Source: Sulfitobacter sp. DFL-14 | GTDB taxonomy: Bacteria > Pseudomonadota > Alphaproteobacteria > Rhodobacterales > Rhodobacteraceae | Reading direction: 5' to 3' | Assembly (NCBI RefSeq): GCF_003335585.1 | Contig: NZ_QBFD01000046.1 | Span: 862,299-926,298 of the forward strand | Length of the DNA: 64,000 bases | Shown here: positions 8,356 to 16,813 of the stretch, piece after piece | Layout: the number at the start of each line of letters is the position of its first letter | Position numbering within the stretch: position 1 is the first letter of the stretch | Notes under the pieces: model-generated | What the model was told of the DNA's origin: nothing | The model's database searches: none | The model's input: the letters and a program-made list of their open reading frames with translations, nothing else | Translations under genes and position numbers: made by a program

Positions 8356-8868
8356 TCAGAACAGTTCGATTTCCCGGTTCACCCTGGGCGCTGCTGGCAC
8401 GGCCTCGGTGACCACGGCGCGGGGTTTGGTCTTTTGCCGGGCGATCCCGCGTGCTGGCAGATAGATGAGATGCCGCGCCGTATCGCCGCCGACGGATTTT
8501 GACAGACAGGGAATATTTTCGCTTTCAAGGAAATCCAGAACAAAGGCCGCATTCGCGCCGCCAATGTCGGACAGGCCGGTCACCATTTTTGCCCCGCCAA
8601 ACAGCTTTGCCTGCATGCGCGATTTCTGGGCCCCCAGTTTGAGCATGTCGTTGATCACCAGTTCCATCGCATTCAGACCTTCCGGGTCGAAACGGGTGGA
8701 TTGCCGGGCATTTGCGGCAATCAGGATATGGTTCATCCCGCCGACACCCACCAGAGGGTCGTGCAGGCAGCAGGCCACGCAGGAGCCAAGCAGGGTGGAA
8801 ATGACCACATCGGGGTCATCGGAAACCGCATATTCCCCCTGTGTGATCACCCTGGTCTTTGTGGTCAT
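8356..8868 (-). CDS. cheD: Chemoreceptor glutamine deamidase CheD
   Basis: A 170-residue CheD, which deamidates glutamines on chemoreceptors. The catalytic region LLGSCVACCLHDP contains the conserved cysteine, GGMNHIL the catalytic histidine, and KLFGGA the later family motif. The ATG at 8868 overlaps the cheB stop as ATGA, so the two are co-translated; the longer frame upstream is inside cheB. The protein ends in REIELF, similar to the GDLDLF end of the protein encoded convergently only 58 bases away. Confidence 0.93.
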   Translation of the reverse strand: MTTKTRVITQGEYAVSDDPDVVISTLLGSCVACCLHDPLVGVGGMNHILIAANARQSTRFDPEGLNAMELVINDMLKLGAQKSRMQAKLFGGAKMVTGLSDIGGANAAFVLDFLESENIPCLSKSVGGDTARHLIYLPARGIARQKTKPRAVVTEAVPAAPRVNREIELF

Positions 8869-9944
8869 TGTCTTGCCCTCACCAATCGTGCCCGGTGCCG
8901 TGCCGCCGCTTGATTGAGGGCCTGCGACATCTCCGCCAGTGGAAACTGGCGTTCCACGGCACCGATTTCCCAGGCGGCGCGCGGCATGCCGTAGACGGTG
9001 CTGCTGTCCTTGTCCTGGCCAAAGGTGGTCGCGCCCGCATCGCGCAGGGCCTTCAACCCGCGCGCCCCGTCCTGGCCAAGACCGGTCAGGATCGTCGCGA
9101 TCACGTCGCGGGCATGGGGCACTGCCGAATGAAACAACTGATTGATGGAGGGGCAATGCCCTGCCCCTTCGTCATCGGATTGCAGGCGGATTTCCCATTG
9201 CCCAAGGCTGCGTGTCACCAGCGTATGCTGACCCAGGGCCGGGGCCAGCACGATCTGGCCAGGTGCCAATGCCATGCCGGGCCGCGCAAGCAGGACGTGC
9301 TGGTCAAACCTGCGGTCCAGAAGCTGCGAAAAACTGACCAGTTGAATCCCCGGCATGTGTTGAACGATCACAACCGGCGGGCCAGCCGGATCCAGCCCGC
9401 CAATAAGCGTGTCCAGGGCGGCAACACCACCAGTCGAGGCTCCGATCAGCACGAGCGGTTCCATGCCCTGATGCCGGACAGCGGGTGCAGAAGTGCTGGC
9501 GGCACGGGCGCGCGGCGCTGTCTGTATCCTGCTGCAGGCGGCGGCAAAGACACGTCGCGAGATGGTGTCGCGCAAGCGCTGGCTGGTCCCGTTTTCGGGC
9601 TTTTCCAGACAATCCACTGCCCCCAGCATGAGCGCCCGCACGGTCGTCTCGCAATTTGCACGGGTCACGCCGGAAAACACGACGACCGGTAAGGGATTGC
9701 GGTGCATCAGTTTTTCCAGGAATTCCAGCCCGTTCATTCCCGGCATCTGGATATCGAGGGTGATCACATCCGGGCGCGTCGCCTGGATGACCGCGCCTGC
9801 CTCTCTCGCGTCGCTGGCCTCGCCCACGACAACTAGACGGCGATTGCCCTCCAGCACCATGCGCAACCACCGCCGCAGCAAGGGCGAATCGTCCACGATC
9901 ACCACAGTCTTGCGCTGTTGAAAGCGCGCAGGATCCATCCCCAT
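8865..9944 (-). CDS. cheB: Chemotaxis methylesterase CheB
   Basis: A 359-residue CheB: a receiver domain (D18-D19, phosphoacceptor D64 in ITLDIQMPGMNG, EKP near the end) joined to a methylesterase with the catalytic serine in GASTGG, histidine in VQHMP and aspartate in LTGLGQDGA. It removes receptor methyl groups after phosphorylation by CheA. The start is uncertain: ATG at 9944 or 9938 fits the receiver boundary, but no strong ribosome binding site is visible and the frame stays open to 10121. It is transcribed with cheD, facing the main che operon. Confidence 0.92.
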   Translation of the reverse strand: MGMDPARFQQRKTVVIVDDSPLLRRWLRMVLEGNRRLVVVGEASDAREAGAVIQATRPDVITLDIQMPGMNGLEFLEKLMHRNPLPVVVFSGVTRANCETTVRALMLGAVDCLEKPENGTSQRLRDTISRRVFAAACSRIQTAPRARAASTSAPAVRHQGMEPLVLIGASTGGVAALDTLIGGLDPAGPPVVIVQHMPGIQLVSFSQLLDRRFDQHVLLARPGMALAPGQIVLAPALGQHTLVTRSLGQWEIRLQSDDEGAGHCPSINQLFHSAVPHARDVIATILTGLGQDGARGLKALRDAGATTFGQDKDSSTVYGMPRAAWEIGAVERQFPLAEMSQALNQAAARHRARLVRARQ

Positions 9945-10164
9945 GGAGGGCGGTGCATCCGTCACCGCACTTTTCCCACAAAGATACCACTCATGACCAT
10001 TTCCCGCTGGAAAGTTAACGAAACCCTGCGCGCGTCCCCGGCGGGGCACCCCTCTTCTATGACGGCAGATCATGAACAGCCCTTTAACCGGATGCGAAAA
10101 TCGGGTGCCCGTGGGCAACATCTCCGGCGCAATTCCGGGCGCATCCGGTGGCCAGGCGACATGC

Positions 10165-12366
10165 CTAGCTGTTCAGAAACGCGAATAACTTACTTTTATC
10201 AATGGGTTTCGGGAGCAAGTTCACGTCAAGTTCCCGGCAGGCTCGTTCCAGTTCCAACCCGCGGTCGGCAGATATGAGGCGCACCGGCACATCGCCATGC
10301 AGCGCGCGAATCCGGCACAGCAGATCCAAGCCGGACATGCCCTCGCCAAGCTGGTGATCCAGCACCAGCGCATCGGGTCTGAGGTCGATGTCGGCCAACA
10401 GTTTCAGCGCGTCCTCGCCGGTGCGGCTGTGGATCACCTCTGCCCCCCAGCCTTCCATCATCAGGACCAGCGCATTGGCAAGATTTTCGTCATTTTCCAC
10501 CAGGAACACGATGTCGCCCTTGCGTTCCAGATCGGAGGTTTCGGGCCGCTCGCGGGCCAGCACGATGGGGTCCTGGCGCCCTTCGACAACCGGCACATCC
10601 ACGCAGAACAGGCTGCCCCGGCCCAGTGTGGAGGTCAGCCGCAGCCCGTGGCCCAGCGATTTGCAGGCGCGCTCCACAATCGCCAGACCCAGGCCCAGGC
10701 TATGTTCCTTCTGATGAGCAGAGAGCCGCTGGAACTCCTGAAAGATCGCCTCCTGTTCCTCCTCGGCAATGCCGGGTCCGGTATCCCAGACCTGAAGCTG
10801 TGCCATCCCGCCGCGCCGCCGCACCCCCACCAGCACGCGGCCGGTTTCCGTATAGCGCACCGCGTTGGATACCAGGTTCTGCACAATCCGGCGCAGGTAG
10901 CCGGGATCGGAGCGTACCGACAGCCCGCAATCGACCACAGAGAGTTCTATCCCCTTGGCCTGCGCCACCGGCGTCAGCTCATCGCGCAGGGGCGCCAGAA
11001 TGGCGCTCAGATGCACCGGCTGGATGTCAAAGGTCGGGTGTTCGGCATCCAGCCGAGAGATGTCCAGCAGCGCCTCGATGATCTGCTCGACCGAGGCCAG
11101 CGCCGTCTCTGCCTTTTCGACAATCCCGCGCTGGTCCGGTGCCTCGATCTGTTCGGAGAGGGCCGAGACAAAGAGCTTGGCCGCCGACAGAGGTTGCAAC
11201 AGATCGTGGCTGGCCGCCGCGACAAAGCGCGACTTGGAGGCATTGGCCCGTTCCGCTTCGGAGAGTGCAATCCCCAGTTCGCGGGTCCGGCTTTGCACCC
11301 GGCGTTCAAGCATCTCGTTCATTTCAGCGAGCGCCCGCGCGGCCCCCCGTTCGGCAGTGACATCGGTAAAGCTGATCACGAAACCCTGGTCCGGCATTTC
11401 CTGGGCAAAGATGCTCAGCACCTTGTCGTTGTCGCCCGTCACCTCAAAGGCGATCGGCCTGCGCCCGCTTTCCTGCCCGGCCCAGTCGATCAGCATCTGG
11501 CTGTCAAAACTGTCCTGGAAGGTCAGTTGCCGGTTCAGCCGCTCCAGCAGCACCACAAAATTGCGGCCCAGGTCGGTATCCTGCGGCGGCAGATCCAGCA
11601 GGTAGTCCATGCGCCGGTTCCAGCCGATCAGCTTGCGATGCCGGTCAAAGATGCAGACCCCCTGGTCGAGGTGATCCAGCGTGGCCCGCAGGATCTGGGC
11701 CTGTTCATCGCGCAGTTTCTCGCGCTCCTTGCGTTCCAGCCGGATGATATTGGTTACATCCGTCTGCAAAATCACCGTGCCGCCGCGCGCGGTCCTGTGT
11801 TCGCTGACCTGCAGCCAGCGGTCATGGATCAGGCTGACGTTGAACACCACATGGTTGTCGCGGTGCCGCCGGGTGCGCTGTTGCGCCCATTTCTGCGGGG
11901 TCACCTCTGCGGTCAGGGACAGATACCTGCTGGAAGAAATCAGGTCGACATAGGCGTCAAAGGACAGCCCCTCGCACAACTGCGGTTCGATGTCGGAAAG
12001 ATCGCGGCAGAACCGGCTGTTGAACAGCACCAGCCGGTCACTGGGATCAAACAGGGCAAAGCCTTCGCTGATGGTTTCAATCGCTTCGGTCAGGTTTTCG
12101 CGCGCGATGGCGGTTTCGCGGTTGGCCACTTCGAGCCGGGCATTTGACTCCTGCAAAAGTTCAAGCGTGCGCTCCAGGTCGATGGTCCGTTCGCGCACCT
12201 GCACTTCCAGCAGGGCGGCGCGTTCAAACTGGGCATAGGCGACGCCGGATTGTTCGTTCTTCTGTTCCACCCGGCGCATCAGGGCCTGGGTGATCTGCAA
12301 CAGTTTCTCGTTCTGCCGCTCAATCGAATCTGCGGGGTTGATCACCGACACCGGGTCACTCCGCAT
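10165..12366 (-). CDS. PAS-containing hybrid histidine kinase (NahK-like)
   Basis: A soluble kinase of about 733 residues. Order: N-terminal coiled coil (about 20-100), two PAS-like sensor domains (ISEGFALFDPSDRLVLFN and LDQGVCIFDRHRKLIGWN), coiled coil, phosphoacceptor H box SHDLLQPLSAAKLFVSAL, ATPase domain (NLVSNAVRYT, DTGPGI, LGLGLAIV), and a C-terminal receiver with its aspartate in LVLDHQLGEGMSG. There are no membrane segments. The H-box sequence and layout match NahK/ErcS-type kinases that partner with NosP. It overlaps the FIST gene end by 11 bases; the ATG at 12366 follows GGAGG closely, and 12381 is an alternative start. Confidence 0.85.
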   Translation of the reverse strand: MRSDPVSVINPADSIERQNEKLLQITQALMRRVEQKNEQSGVAYAQFERAALLEVQVRERTIDLERTLELLQESNARLEVANRETAIARENLTEAIETISEGFALFDPSDRLVLFNSRFCRDLSDIEPQLCEGLSFDAYVDLISSSRYLSLTAEVTPQKWAQQRTRRHRDNHVVFNVSLIHDRWLQVSEHRTARGGTVILQTDVTNIIRLERKEREKLRDEQAQILRATLDHLDQGVCIFDRHRKLIGWNRRMDYLLDLPPQDTDLGRNFVVLLERLNRQLTFQDSFDSQMLIDWAGQESGRRPIAFEVTGDNDKVLSIFAQEMPDQGFVISFTDVTAERGAARALAEMNEMLERRVQSRTRELGIALSEAERANASKSRFVAAASHDLLQPLSAAKLFVSALSEQIEAPDQRGIVEKAETALASVEQIIEALLDISRLDAEHPTFDIQPVHLSAILAPLRDELTPVAQAKGIELSVVDCGLSVRSDPGYLRRIVQNLVSNAVRYTETGRVLVGVRRRGGMAQLQVWDTGPGIAEEEQEAIFQEFQRLSAHQKEHSLGLGLAIVERACKSLGHGLRLTSTLGRGSLFCVDVPVVEGRQDPIVLARERPETSDLERKGDIVFLVENDENLANALVLMMEGWGAEVIHSRTGEDALKLLADIDLRPDALVLDHQLGEGMSGLDLLCRIRALHGDVPVRLISADRGLELERACRELDVNLLPKPIDKSKLFAFLNS

Positions 12367-13528
12367 CTTCCTCCGGCGCATAGATCGCCACGCCGGTCAT
12401 CGTGTGATTGACATGCAGCGCGCCGATCTGTTCCCCGTAGGTGGAAAAGCCGATCACCCGGTGATCGGAGAGCACCGCCGACACGGCGCGGGTGGTTTGT
12501 TTCTGCTCGGCCTCGATCCGACGCAGCACGCAATCGCAGCCGACGATATCGGTCAGCGCACCCGCATCCGCCAGCTCGTCCAGTTTGCGCCGCAGGTGGT
12601 CGACCATGTCCAGAGGGTCGGCCAGGGTCAGCACCATCCCCTCGTCTATGGCGGAGAAGAACAGCAGCTCGCCCCCCTCCTTGACCTGCTGGATCGCCCG
12701 CACGTGATGGTTGCCACCAATGCGCACGACCACGGGATGGGAGGCAAAGGTGAACTGGTCCAACTGCTGGGGGTCCTTGCCCACAAGCCGCGCGTATTCC
12801 TGTGCGGCAGGTTCCGCATTGATCGACTTGACGATGCGCCGGTCCGGGTCGGCGCCGGTCACAACCATTTGCCGGTCGGTCGGCACAAGGTGGTCGATGC
12901 TGAAGACCTTCACCCGCAATGCGCTCTGAATCAGGGTCAGCACCGCCGCATTTTCGCAGGCATGGCCATTCAGCGCGACGCGCGTATGGCCGAAATCCAC
13001 GCCATCCCCTGCCGAGCCGCCGAACAGCGCCATGTCGCGCAGCGCCGGCGCGATGGCCACGGTCAGCATGTCCTCGCGCAGCGACTGCCCGTCCACCAGC
13101 AGAAAGGCAAAGCCATGGCGTTTGTTCGGGTGCGCCTCCTGCAGGGCGACGCGTTCCAGGGCGATACGGTCCTGCAGGGCCTGCGAAGAACCTCCATCCA
13201 GATCCTCGATCAGGATCGAGGTGGCAGCGAAATGGGCCTGCGGGAAACCGATGGCGATGACCGTGTTCTCGGCATAGCCCCCCGCCCCGATTTCACCGGC
13301 GGTCGTGCAGGCCACCACATCGGCCTCGCCAAAGGCGGCATCGGCCTCGCGCACAAGCCTGTCGAAATCGGCGGCGGGTGAAATGAACAGCGCCACCACC
13401 GCCAGGGGTGCTGCGCCCAGAGCCTGGCGGAGCACGCCGATGGGATCGGGGTGGGACGCATCGACCTGGCCGCGACACAATGCATGCCGCACCCCCGTCA
13501 GCGGTTCAACCTCTTGCAGATTTGCCAC
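12356..13528 (-). CDS. FIST-domain sensor, NosP-like
   Basis: A 390-residue protein with FIST N and FIST C domains. Recognisable parts are VVACTTAGEIGAGGYAENT, FAFLLVDGQSLREDML and LFGGSAGDG in the N-terminal half and SALRVKVFSIDH and VVGCDCVLRR-type segments in the C-terminal half. FIST proteins of the NosP group bind heme and sense nitric oxide, controlling a partner kinase. The gene begins with GTG (13526-13528), GGGAGG upstream. The kinase gene overlaps its 3' end, which strongly supports a sensor-kinase pair. Heme and NO binding are inferred from family and context. Confidence 0.82.
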   Translation of the reverse strand: MANLQEVEPLTGVRHALCRGQVDASHPDPIGVLRQALGAAPLAVVALFISPAADFDRLVREADAAFGEADVVACTTAGEIGAGGYAENTVIAIGFPQAHFAATSILIEDLDGGSSQALQDRIALERVALQEAHPNKRHGFAFLLVDGQSLREDMLTVAIAPALRDMALFGGSAGDGVDFGHTRVALNGHACENAAVLTLIQSALRVKVFSIDHLVPTDRQMVVTGADPDRRIVKSINAEPAAQEYARLVGKDPQQLDQFTFASHPVVVRIGGNHHVRAIQQVKEGGELLFFSAIDEGMVLTLADPLDMVDHLRRKLDELADAGALTDIVGCDCVLRRIEAEQKQTTRAVSAVLSDHRVIGFSTYGEQIGALHVNHTMTGVAIYAPEEDAE

Positions 13529-13550
13529 ATCGCGCCTCCCTCAACGCAGA

Positions 13551-14261
13551 CTAGCGGCGCTCTTCGTCACTTGGCAACTGGGATGTGAACTGGGCTTCAT
13601 GGGCGACCAGAACCGCCTGTGTCCGGTTCTGCACGCCAAGTTTGCGCATGATCGCTGTCACATGCGCCTTGACGGTGGTTTCCGCGATCGACAGCTCATA
13701 GGCAATCTGCTTGTTCAGCTTGCCTGCGCAGATCAATTCAAGGATGCGGGCCTGCTGGTTGGTCAGCGAGGTGAGGCGGCGCAGGTTCACGTTGTCTTCT
13801 GCCGCGCCCTCCCCGGCGACAAACCCGCTGGGCGTAAAGACCTGGCCCGAGCGGATGACATCGATTGCTTCCTTGAAGGTGCCCCGGCTGCTGTGTTTCG
13901 GCACAAATCCCGAGGCCCCCGCCGCGATGGCGCCATTGATCACCGCGTTGTCGGTGACCGAGGTCACGATGATCACATGGGCATCCCCGACCTGCCGCCT
14001 GAGCCGCAAAAGACCGTCCAGCCCGCTGACATCCGGCAGGTTGAGGTCGAGCAGCACAAGGTCCGGCGGTGCTGCCCGCCCCAGTTCCTCCAGCGCAGAC
14101 GCCAGCGAATGCGTCCTGCGCACGTCGGTATAGGCGGCCACGGATCTGAGCGTCAGTTCCAGCGCATCGCAGAACAGGGGATGATCATCCACGATCAGGG
14201 CCCATTTGCCCGGGGTCTCGGGGGTGAGCATATCCGTCATCGGCATTTCATCTGTTTTCAT
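13551..14261 (-). CDS. NarL/LuxR-type response regulator
   Basis: A two-domain regulator of about 236 residues: a receiver with acidic pair in LIVDDHPLF and phosphoacceptor in LVLLDLNLPDVSG, then a LuxR-type helix-turn-helix with LTNQQARILELICAGKLNKQ, then IAETTVKAHVTAIMRKLGV. It lies 22 bases upstream of the FIST gene in the same direction, so it probably receives phosphate from the neighbouring hybrid kinase. No clear ribosome binding site precedes any candidate start; ATG at 14261 is chosen, with 14246 possible. Confidence 0.85.
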   Translation of the reverse strand: MKTDEMPMTDMLTPETPGKWALIVDDHPLFCDALELTLRSVAAYTDVRRTHSLASALEELGRAAPPDLVLLDLNLPDVSGLDGLLRLRRQVGDAHVIIVTSVTDNAVINGAIAAGASGFVPKHSSRGTFKEAIDVIRSGQVFTPSGFVAGEGAAEDNVNLRRLTSLTNQQARILELICAGKLNKQIAYELSIAETTVKAHVTAIMRKLGVQNRTQAVLVAHEAQFTSQLPSDEERR

Positions 14262-14433
14262 GGGCAAAGATTAGCAGCATTTCCCGCGCAGGTATCTAGC
14301 CAAAAGGTCTTAGGTTTCATGCCCCTGCCCCCAACCAAAGTCCAATAGCGCGTTGTGGCCTCCGCCCCTAGTACATCTGCCAAACCCGGCAGGAATTCGC
14401 GTGGGGAAACATGACGAACAAGGGAGACAGCAG

Positions 14434-14943
14434 ATGAACCTGAGCGATCAAAAGACCATAGATGCCGACCGCGACAGCGTTTTCGCGGCGCTTCTAGACC
14501 CCGAAGTCCTGAAGGTCTGTGTCCCCGGCTGCCAGGAAATGTCAGGTTCAGCCGAACAGGGGTTCGAAGCCACGGTGGTGCAAAAGGTCGGGCCGGTAAA
14601 GGCGACCTTCAAGGGGGCCGTATTCCTCAGCAACATGGCGGCGCCGGAAAGCCTGACCATCAGCGGTGAAGGCAAGGGCGGCGCTGCCGGTTTTGCCAAG
14701 GGCGGCGCGCAGGTGCGTCTTGAGGCGCAGGGCGACAGGACCGTCCTGCACTACGAAGTGGATGCCAAGGTGGGTGGCAAGCTGGCGCAATTGGGCAGCC
14801 GGATCATCGACGGCTTTGCCAAGAAGATGGCCGATCAGTTCTTTTCCAACTTCCAGCAGGCGCTGGGCGGTGCTGAACCTGTCGAGGCGGCTACGGAAGC
14901 GCCGGTGAAGAAAGGCTGGTTCGGACGTCAGAAAAAGGCCTGA
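14434..14943 (+). CDS. CoxG-like SRPBCC protein
   Basis: A 169-residue START/SRPBCC-fold protein of the CoxG family. It opens MNLSDQKTIDADRDSVFAAL, then LKVCVPGCQEM, and ends in a charged tail with KKGWFGRQKK. AGGGAG lies upstream of the ATG at 14434. CoxG proteins attach carbon-monoxide-dehydrogenase-type molybdenum hydroxylases to the membrane, and homologues often lie near other Mo hydroxylase genes. A Mo hydroxylase lies 3.3 kb downstream (18240-21832), so this protein probably serves it; that link is inferred. Confidence 0.85.
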   Translation: MNLSDQKTIDADRDSVFAALLDPEVLKVCVPGCQEMSGSAEQGFEATVVQKVGPVKATFKGAVFLSNMAAPESLTISGEGKGGAAGFAKGGAQVRLEAQGDRTVLHYEVDAKVGGKLAQLGSRIIDGFAKKMADQFFSNFQQALGGAEPVEAATEAPVKKGWFGRQKKA

Positions 14944-15051
14944 GGTCCTTTGAAAAATATTAGATGCTGACCGGCCGGCGGAGGCGCGCCGCGGCATACC
15001 AGACCGTGCGACGGCATTGCCGAAGTCCTGTTTCTGCGCCTGCAATCAGGA

Positions 15052-15121
15052 TGACATGTCAAATATGACATGTCTTTTTTGACAGGTCATATCGTGCAGG
15101 TCATATCATGCAGGCCTGGGA
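15052..15121. repeat. Palindrome array 1: five units, 14-bp period
   Basis: Units begin at 15052, 15066, 15080, 15094 and 15108. The first is the perfect palindrome TGACATGTCA, the second TGACATGTCT, the third TGACAGGTCA, and the last two (GTGCAGGTCA, ATGCAGGCCT) are degenerate. Spacers are 4 bases. Any two units can pair, and the first two form a 9-bp stem with a 4-base loop followed by TTTTTT, which could act as a terminator for the coxG-like gene. Exact period over five units also fits an operator or iteron-like array. Confidence 0.8.
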
Positions 15122-15238
15122 TACTCGGCGGGTCACCCTGACAGTACCGGCAGCAGAGCGATCAACCTCGCGTCATTGTCACCTATCCAATGTTGCCCCG
15201 GGTTGCCTCTGACACGCCTGCGAACCTACCGCAAAAGA

Positions 15239-15276
15239 TGACATGTCAAAAATGACATGTCATCTTTGACAGGTCT
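15239..15276. repeat. Palindrome array 2: three units, 14-bp period
   Basis: Units at 15239 (TGACATGTCA), 15253 (TGACATGTCA) and 15267 (TGACAGGTCT) repeat the first three units of array 1 in the same order, orientation and spacing, 187 bases downstream. The first two units form an 11-bp stem with an AAAA loop. On the minus strand this stem is followed by CTTTTG, so it could terminate the operon ending at 15409. Confidence 0.8.
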
Positions 15277-15408
15277 CAAACGCGGTGCAGTGGCAACCGG
15301 CCACAACAGACACGCCGGGCCGGGAATTGCTCCAGCCGGGCCTGCCCCCCTCCTCAGCTTCCCGCAAAACACCCGGACATGTGGAAAGGAAAAGACCGCC
15401 GACCGCCC

Positions 15409-15990
15409 CTACCGCAGCCCATCTTCCCCCTTCACCTGCCAGACCTCCAGCCCGCCCATGCGCGAATGCACCCGCCCGCCGCAGGACATGGCAAGGGCGA
15501 AGACGATCTCATCCGCGCGCGGCCCGTCGGGCAGGCCCACTTCGATCCCGTCGAAATGGCTGCGGACATAGGCCGCGTTGATATGGCCCAGCGGCACGTC
15601 CAGCCTGCTGCCCACGCCGCCGCGCTTCATGCAGGAGGGCACGATGGCATTGGACTGACCCAGCAGCCCGCGCATCGCATAGCCCCCCGGCACATGCCAG
15701 AGTGCCGCATGCTCCAGCTCGCCGTTTTCACCGACGATGGCCCCCTTGCCATAACCGTCGATCCCCTCCTTGCCGCCAAGTGCAGCGACCAGACGTTCGC
15801 TCATCTCCGCCCCCAAAGGTTTCAGATCCTCCATGGCCGGTTGCAGATCCGCCTCATAGCGCCCGGCAAAGGGATTCTTCACACAGGCGATGATGGCCCC
15901 CAGCTTGCGCGGGACCTCGGGCAGCGGGCCGCCGTCGTGATGGACCTCTTCCAGGATCAGTTGCATCTTGCGGATGGGAAAGTCAGACAT
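15409..15990 (-). CDS. DUF1185 'amino acid synthesis' family protein
   Basis: A 193-residue protein opening MSDFPIRKMQLILEEVHHDG. Segments such as GAIIACVKNPFAGRY, GKGAIVGENGELEHAALWHV and CMKRGGVGSRLDVPLGH match the family labelled AA_synth/DUF1185, whose biochemical role is not established. AAGGAG lies 8 bases before the ATG. It is the last gene of the operon starting at 21832 and its frame overlaps the UPF0280 gene by 8 bases. Its constant company with the Fe-S reductase and Mo hydroxylase suggests it acts on a ring-derived intermediate, an inference only. Confidence 0.82.
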   Translation of the reverse strand: MSDFPIRKMQLILEEVHHDGGPLPEVPRKLGAIIACVKNPFAGRYEADLQPAMEDLKPLGAEMSERLVAALGGKEGIDGYGKGAIVGENGELEHAALWHVPGGYAMRGLLGQSNAIVPSCMKRGGVGSRLDVPLGHINAAYVRSHFDGIEVGLPDGPRADEIVFALAMSCGGRVHSRMGGLEVWQVKGEDGLR

Positions 15991-16813
15991 TTGGGATGGC
16001 TCCTTGGGTATGGGTGGCATGGACGGTCCGGCCCGCAAGGCCCAGCACCGCCTGATCAATCAATCCGCGCCGGCAAAGGCTGTTGGCCAGGGCCTGTCCA
16101 CGGGCGAGCGCTGCGACGATTTCGGCTGCATCCAGCGCCCCGACATCGGTGGTGACAAGCCTGTCGCCAAGGTCGCTGTCGGGGCTGAGCGCACGGGCCG
16201 GGACCCGCCTGATGGCCGGGTGATCCGGCAGATCCACGGCATTGGCGATCAGTGTCGCTGCCACATCCGCAGCCGCGGCTGTCGTGGCGGCCACGGTGAC
16301 AGCATCGGCAATGCCCAGCGAATGGCTGCGCCCGCGCCAGCCGGAGGTCGCAAGCCCGCGCGCGGAATCCCCGGCGGTGATGTGGATCGGGCCCGCAGGC
16401 CCCTCTGCCGTAACCTGATGCCCCGTTTCCAGGTGGAACGCCACGTCGCCGCCGTTGTTGACATAGATCTTGTCGACCTGGTGTTCGGCCAGAACAGCCG
16501 CCAGGATTTCATCCGCCACCGCCCCCGCGACAGCGGCCATCGGCGTGACAAATGTATCCTCGTAAGGTCTGACCGCCTGCACCATGCGCCGCGCCACCGG
16601 GTCGGTGACTCTTGTGCCCGCATCAACGGGTCTGCGCAGCACCGGCAGTTCCGCCACCAGCCCCGAAAGCAGGGTCTGAAACCGTGCCGTCGCCGTTGCG
16701 TAACAGGCCGTGGCATCGCCCCCGGTCACCTCGATGATCAGGTCGATGGGGCCATGGTTCAGGTGCAGCCGCCGCCCGTCCGGCAGGATATGCGCCTGGG
16801 GTTCCGCGCTCAC
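15983..16813 (-). CDS. UPF0280 family protein
   Basis: A 276-residue protein of the UPF0280 family, distantly related to the flavin transferase ApbE. Visible segments include RRLHLNHGPIDLIIEV near the start, YVNNGGDVAFHL in the middle and SLGIADAVTVAA later. The gene starts with GTG at 16813, overlapping the stop of the upstream reductase gene as GTGA; the frame is open further upstream but lies inside that gene. Function is not known. An ApbE-like relation raises the possibility of flavin attachment or a flavin-binding role for the neighbouring reductase. Confidence 0.82.
   Translation of the reverse strand: MSAEPQAHILPDGRRLHLNHGPIDLIIEVTGGDATACYATATARFQTLLSGLVAELPVLRRPVDAGTRVTDPVARRMVQAVRPYEDTFVTPMAAVAGAVADEILAAVLAEHQVDKIYVNNGGDVAFHLETGHQVTAEGPAGPIHITAGDSARGLATSGWRGRSHSLGIADAVTVAATTAAAADVAATLIANAVDLPDHPAIRRVPARALSPDSDLGDRLVTTDVGALDAAEIVAALARGQALANSLCRRGLIDQAVLGLAGRTVHATHTQGAIPNV

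Larger units (their letters stand above)
14944..15408. other. Convergent intergenic region carrying two palindrome arrays
   Basis: No protein gene is visible in these 465 bases between two convergent genes. The content is two arrays of TGACATGTCA-like palindromes, listed separately, and about 115 bases between them without recognised features. Confidence 0.6.

Noticed and set aside
15052..15276. Plasmid-type iteron origin
   Set aside because: Repeats have a regular period, but no replication initiator gene is near and the site lies between two convergent chromosomal genes.
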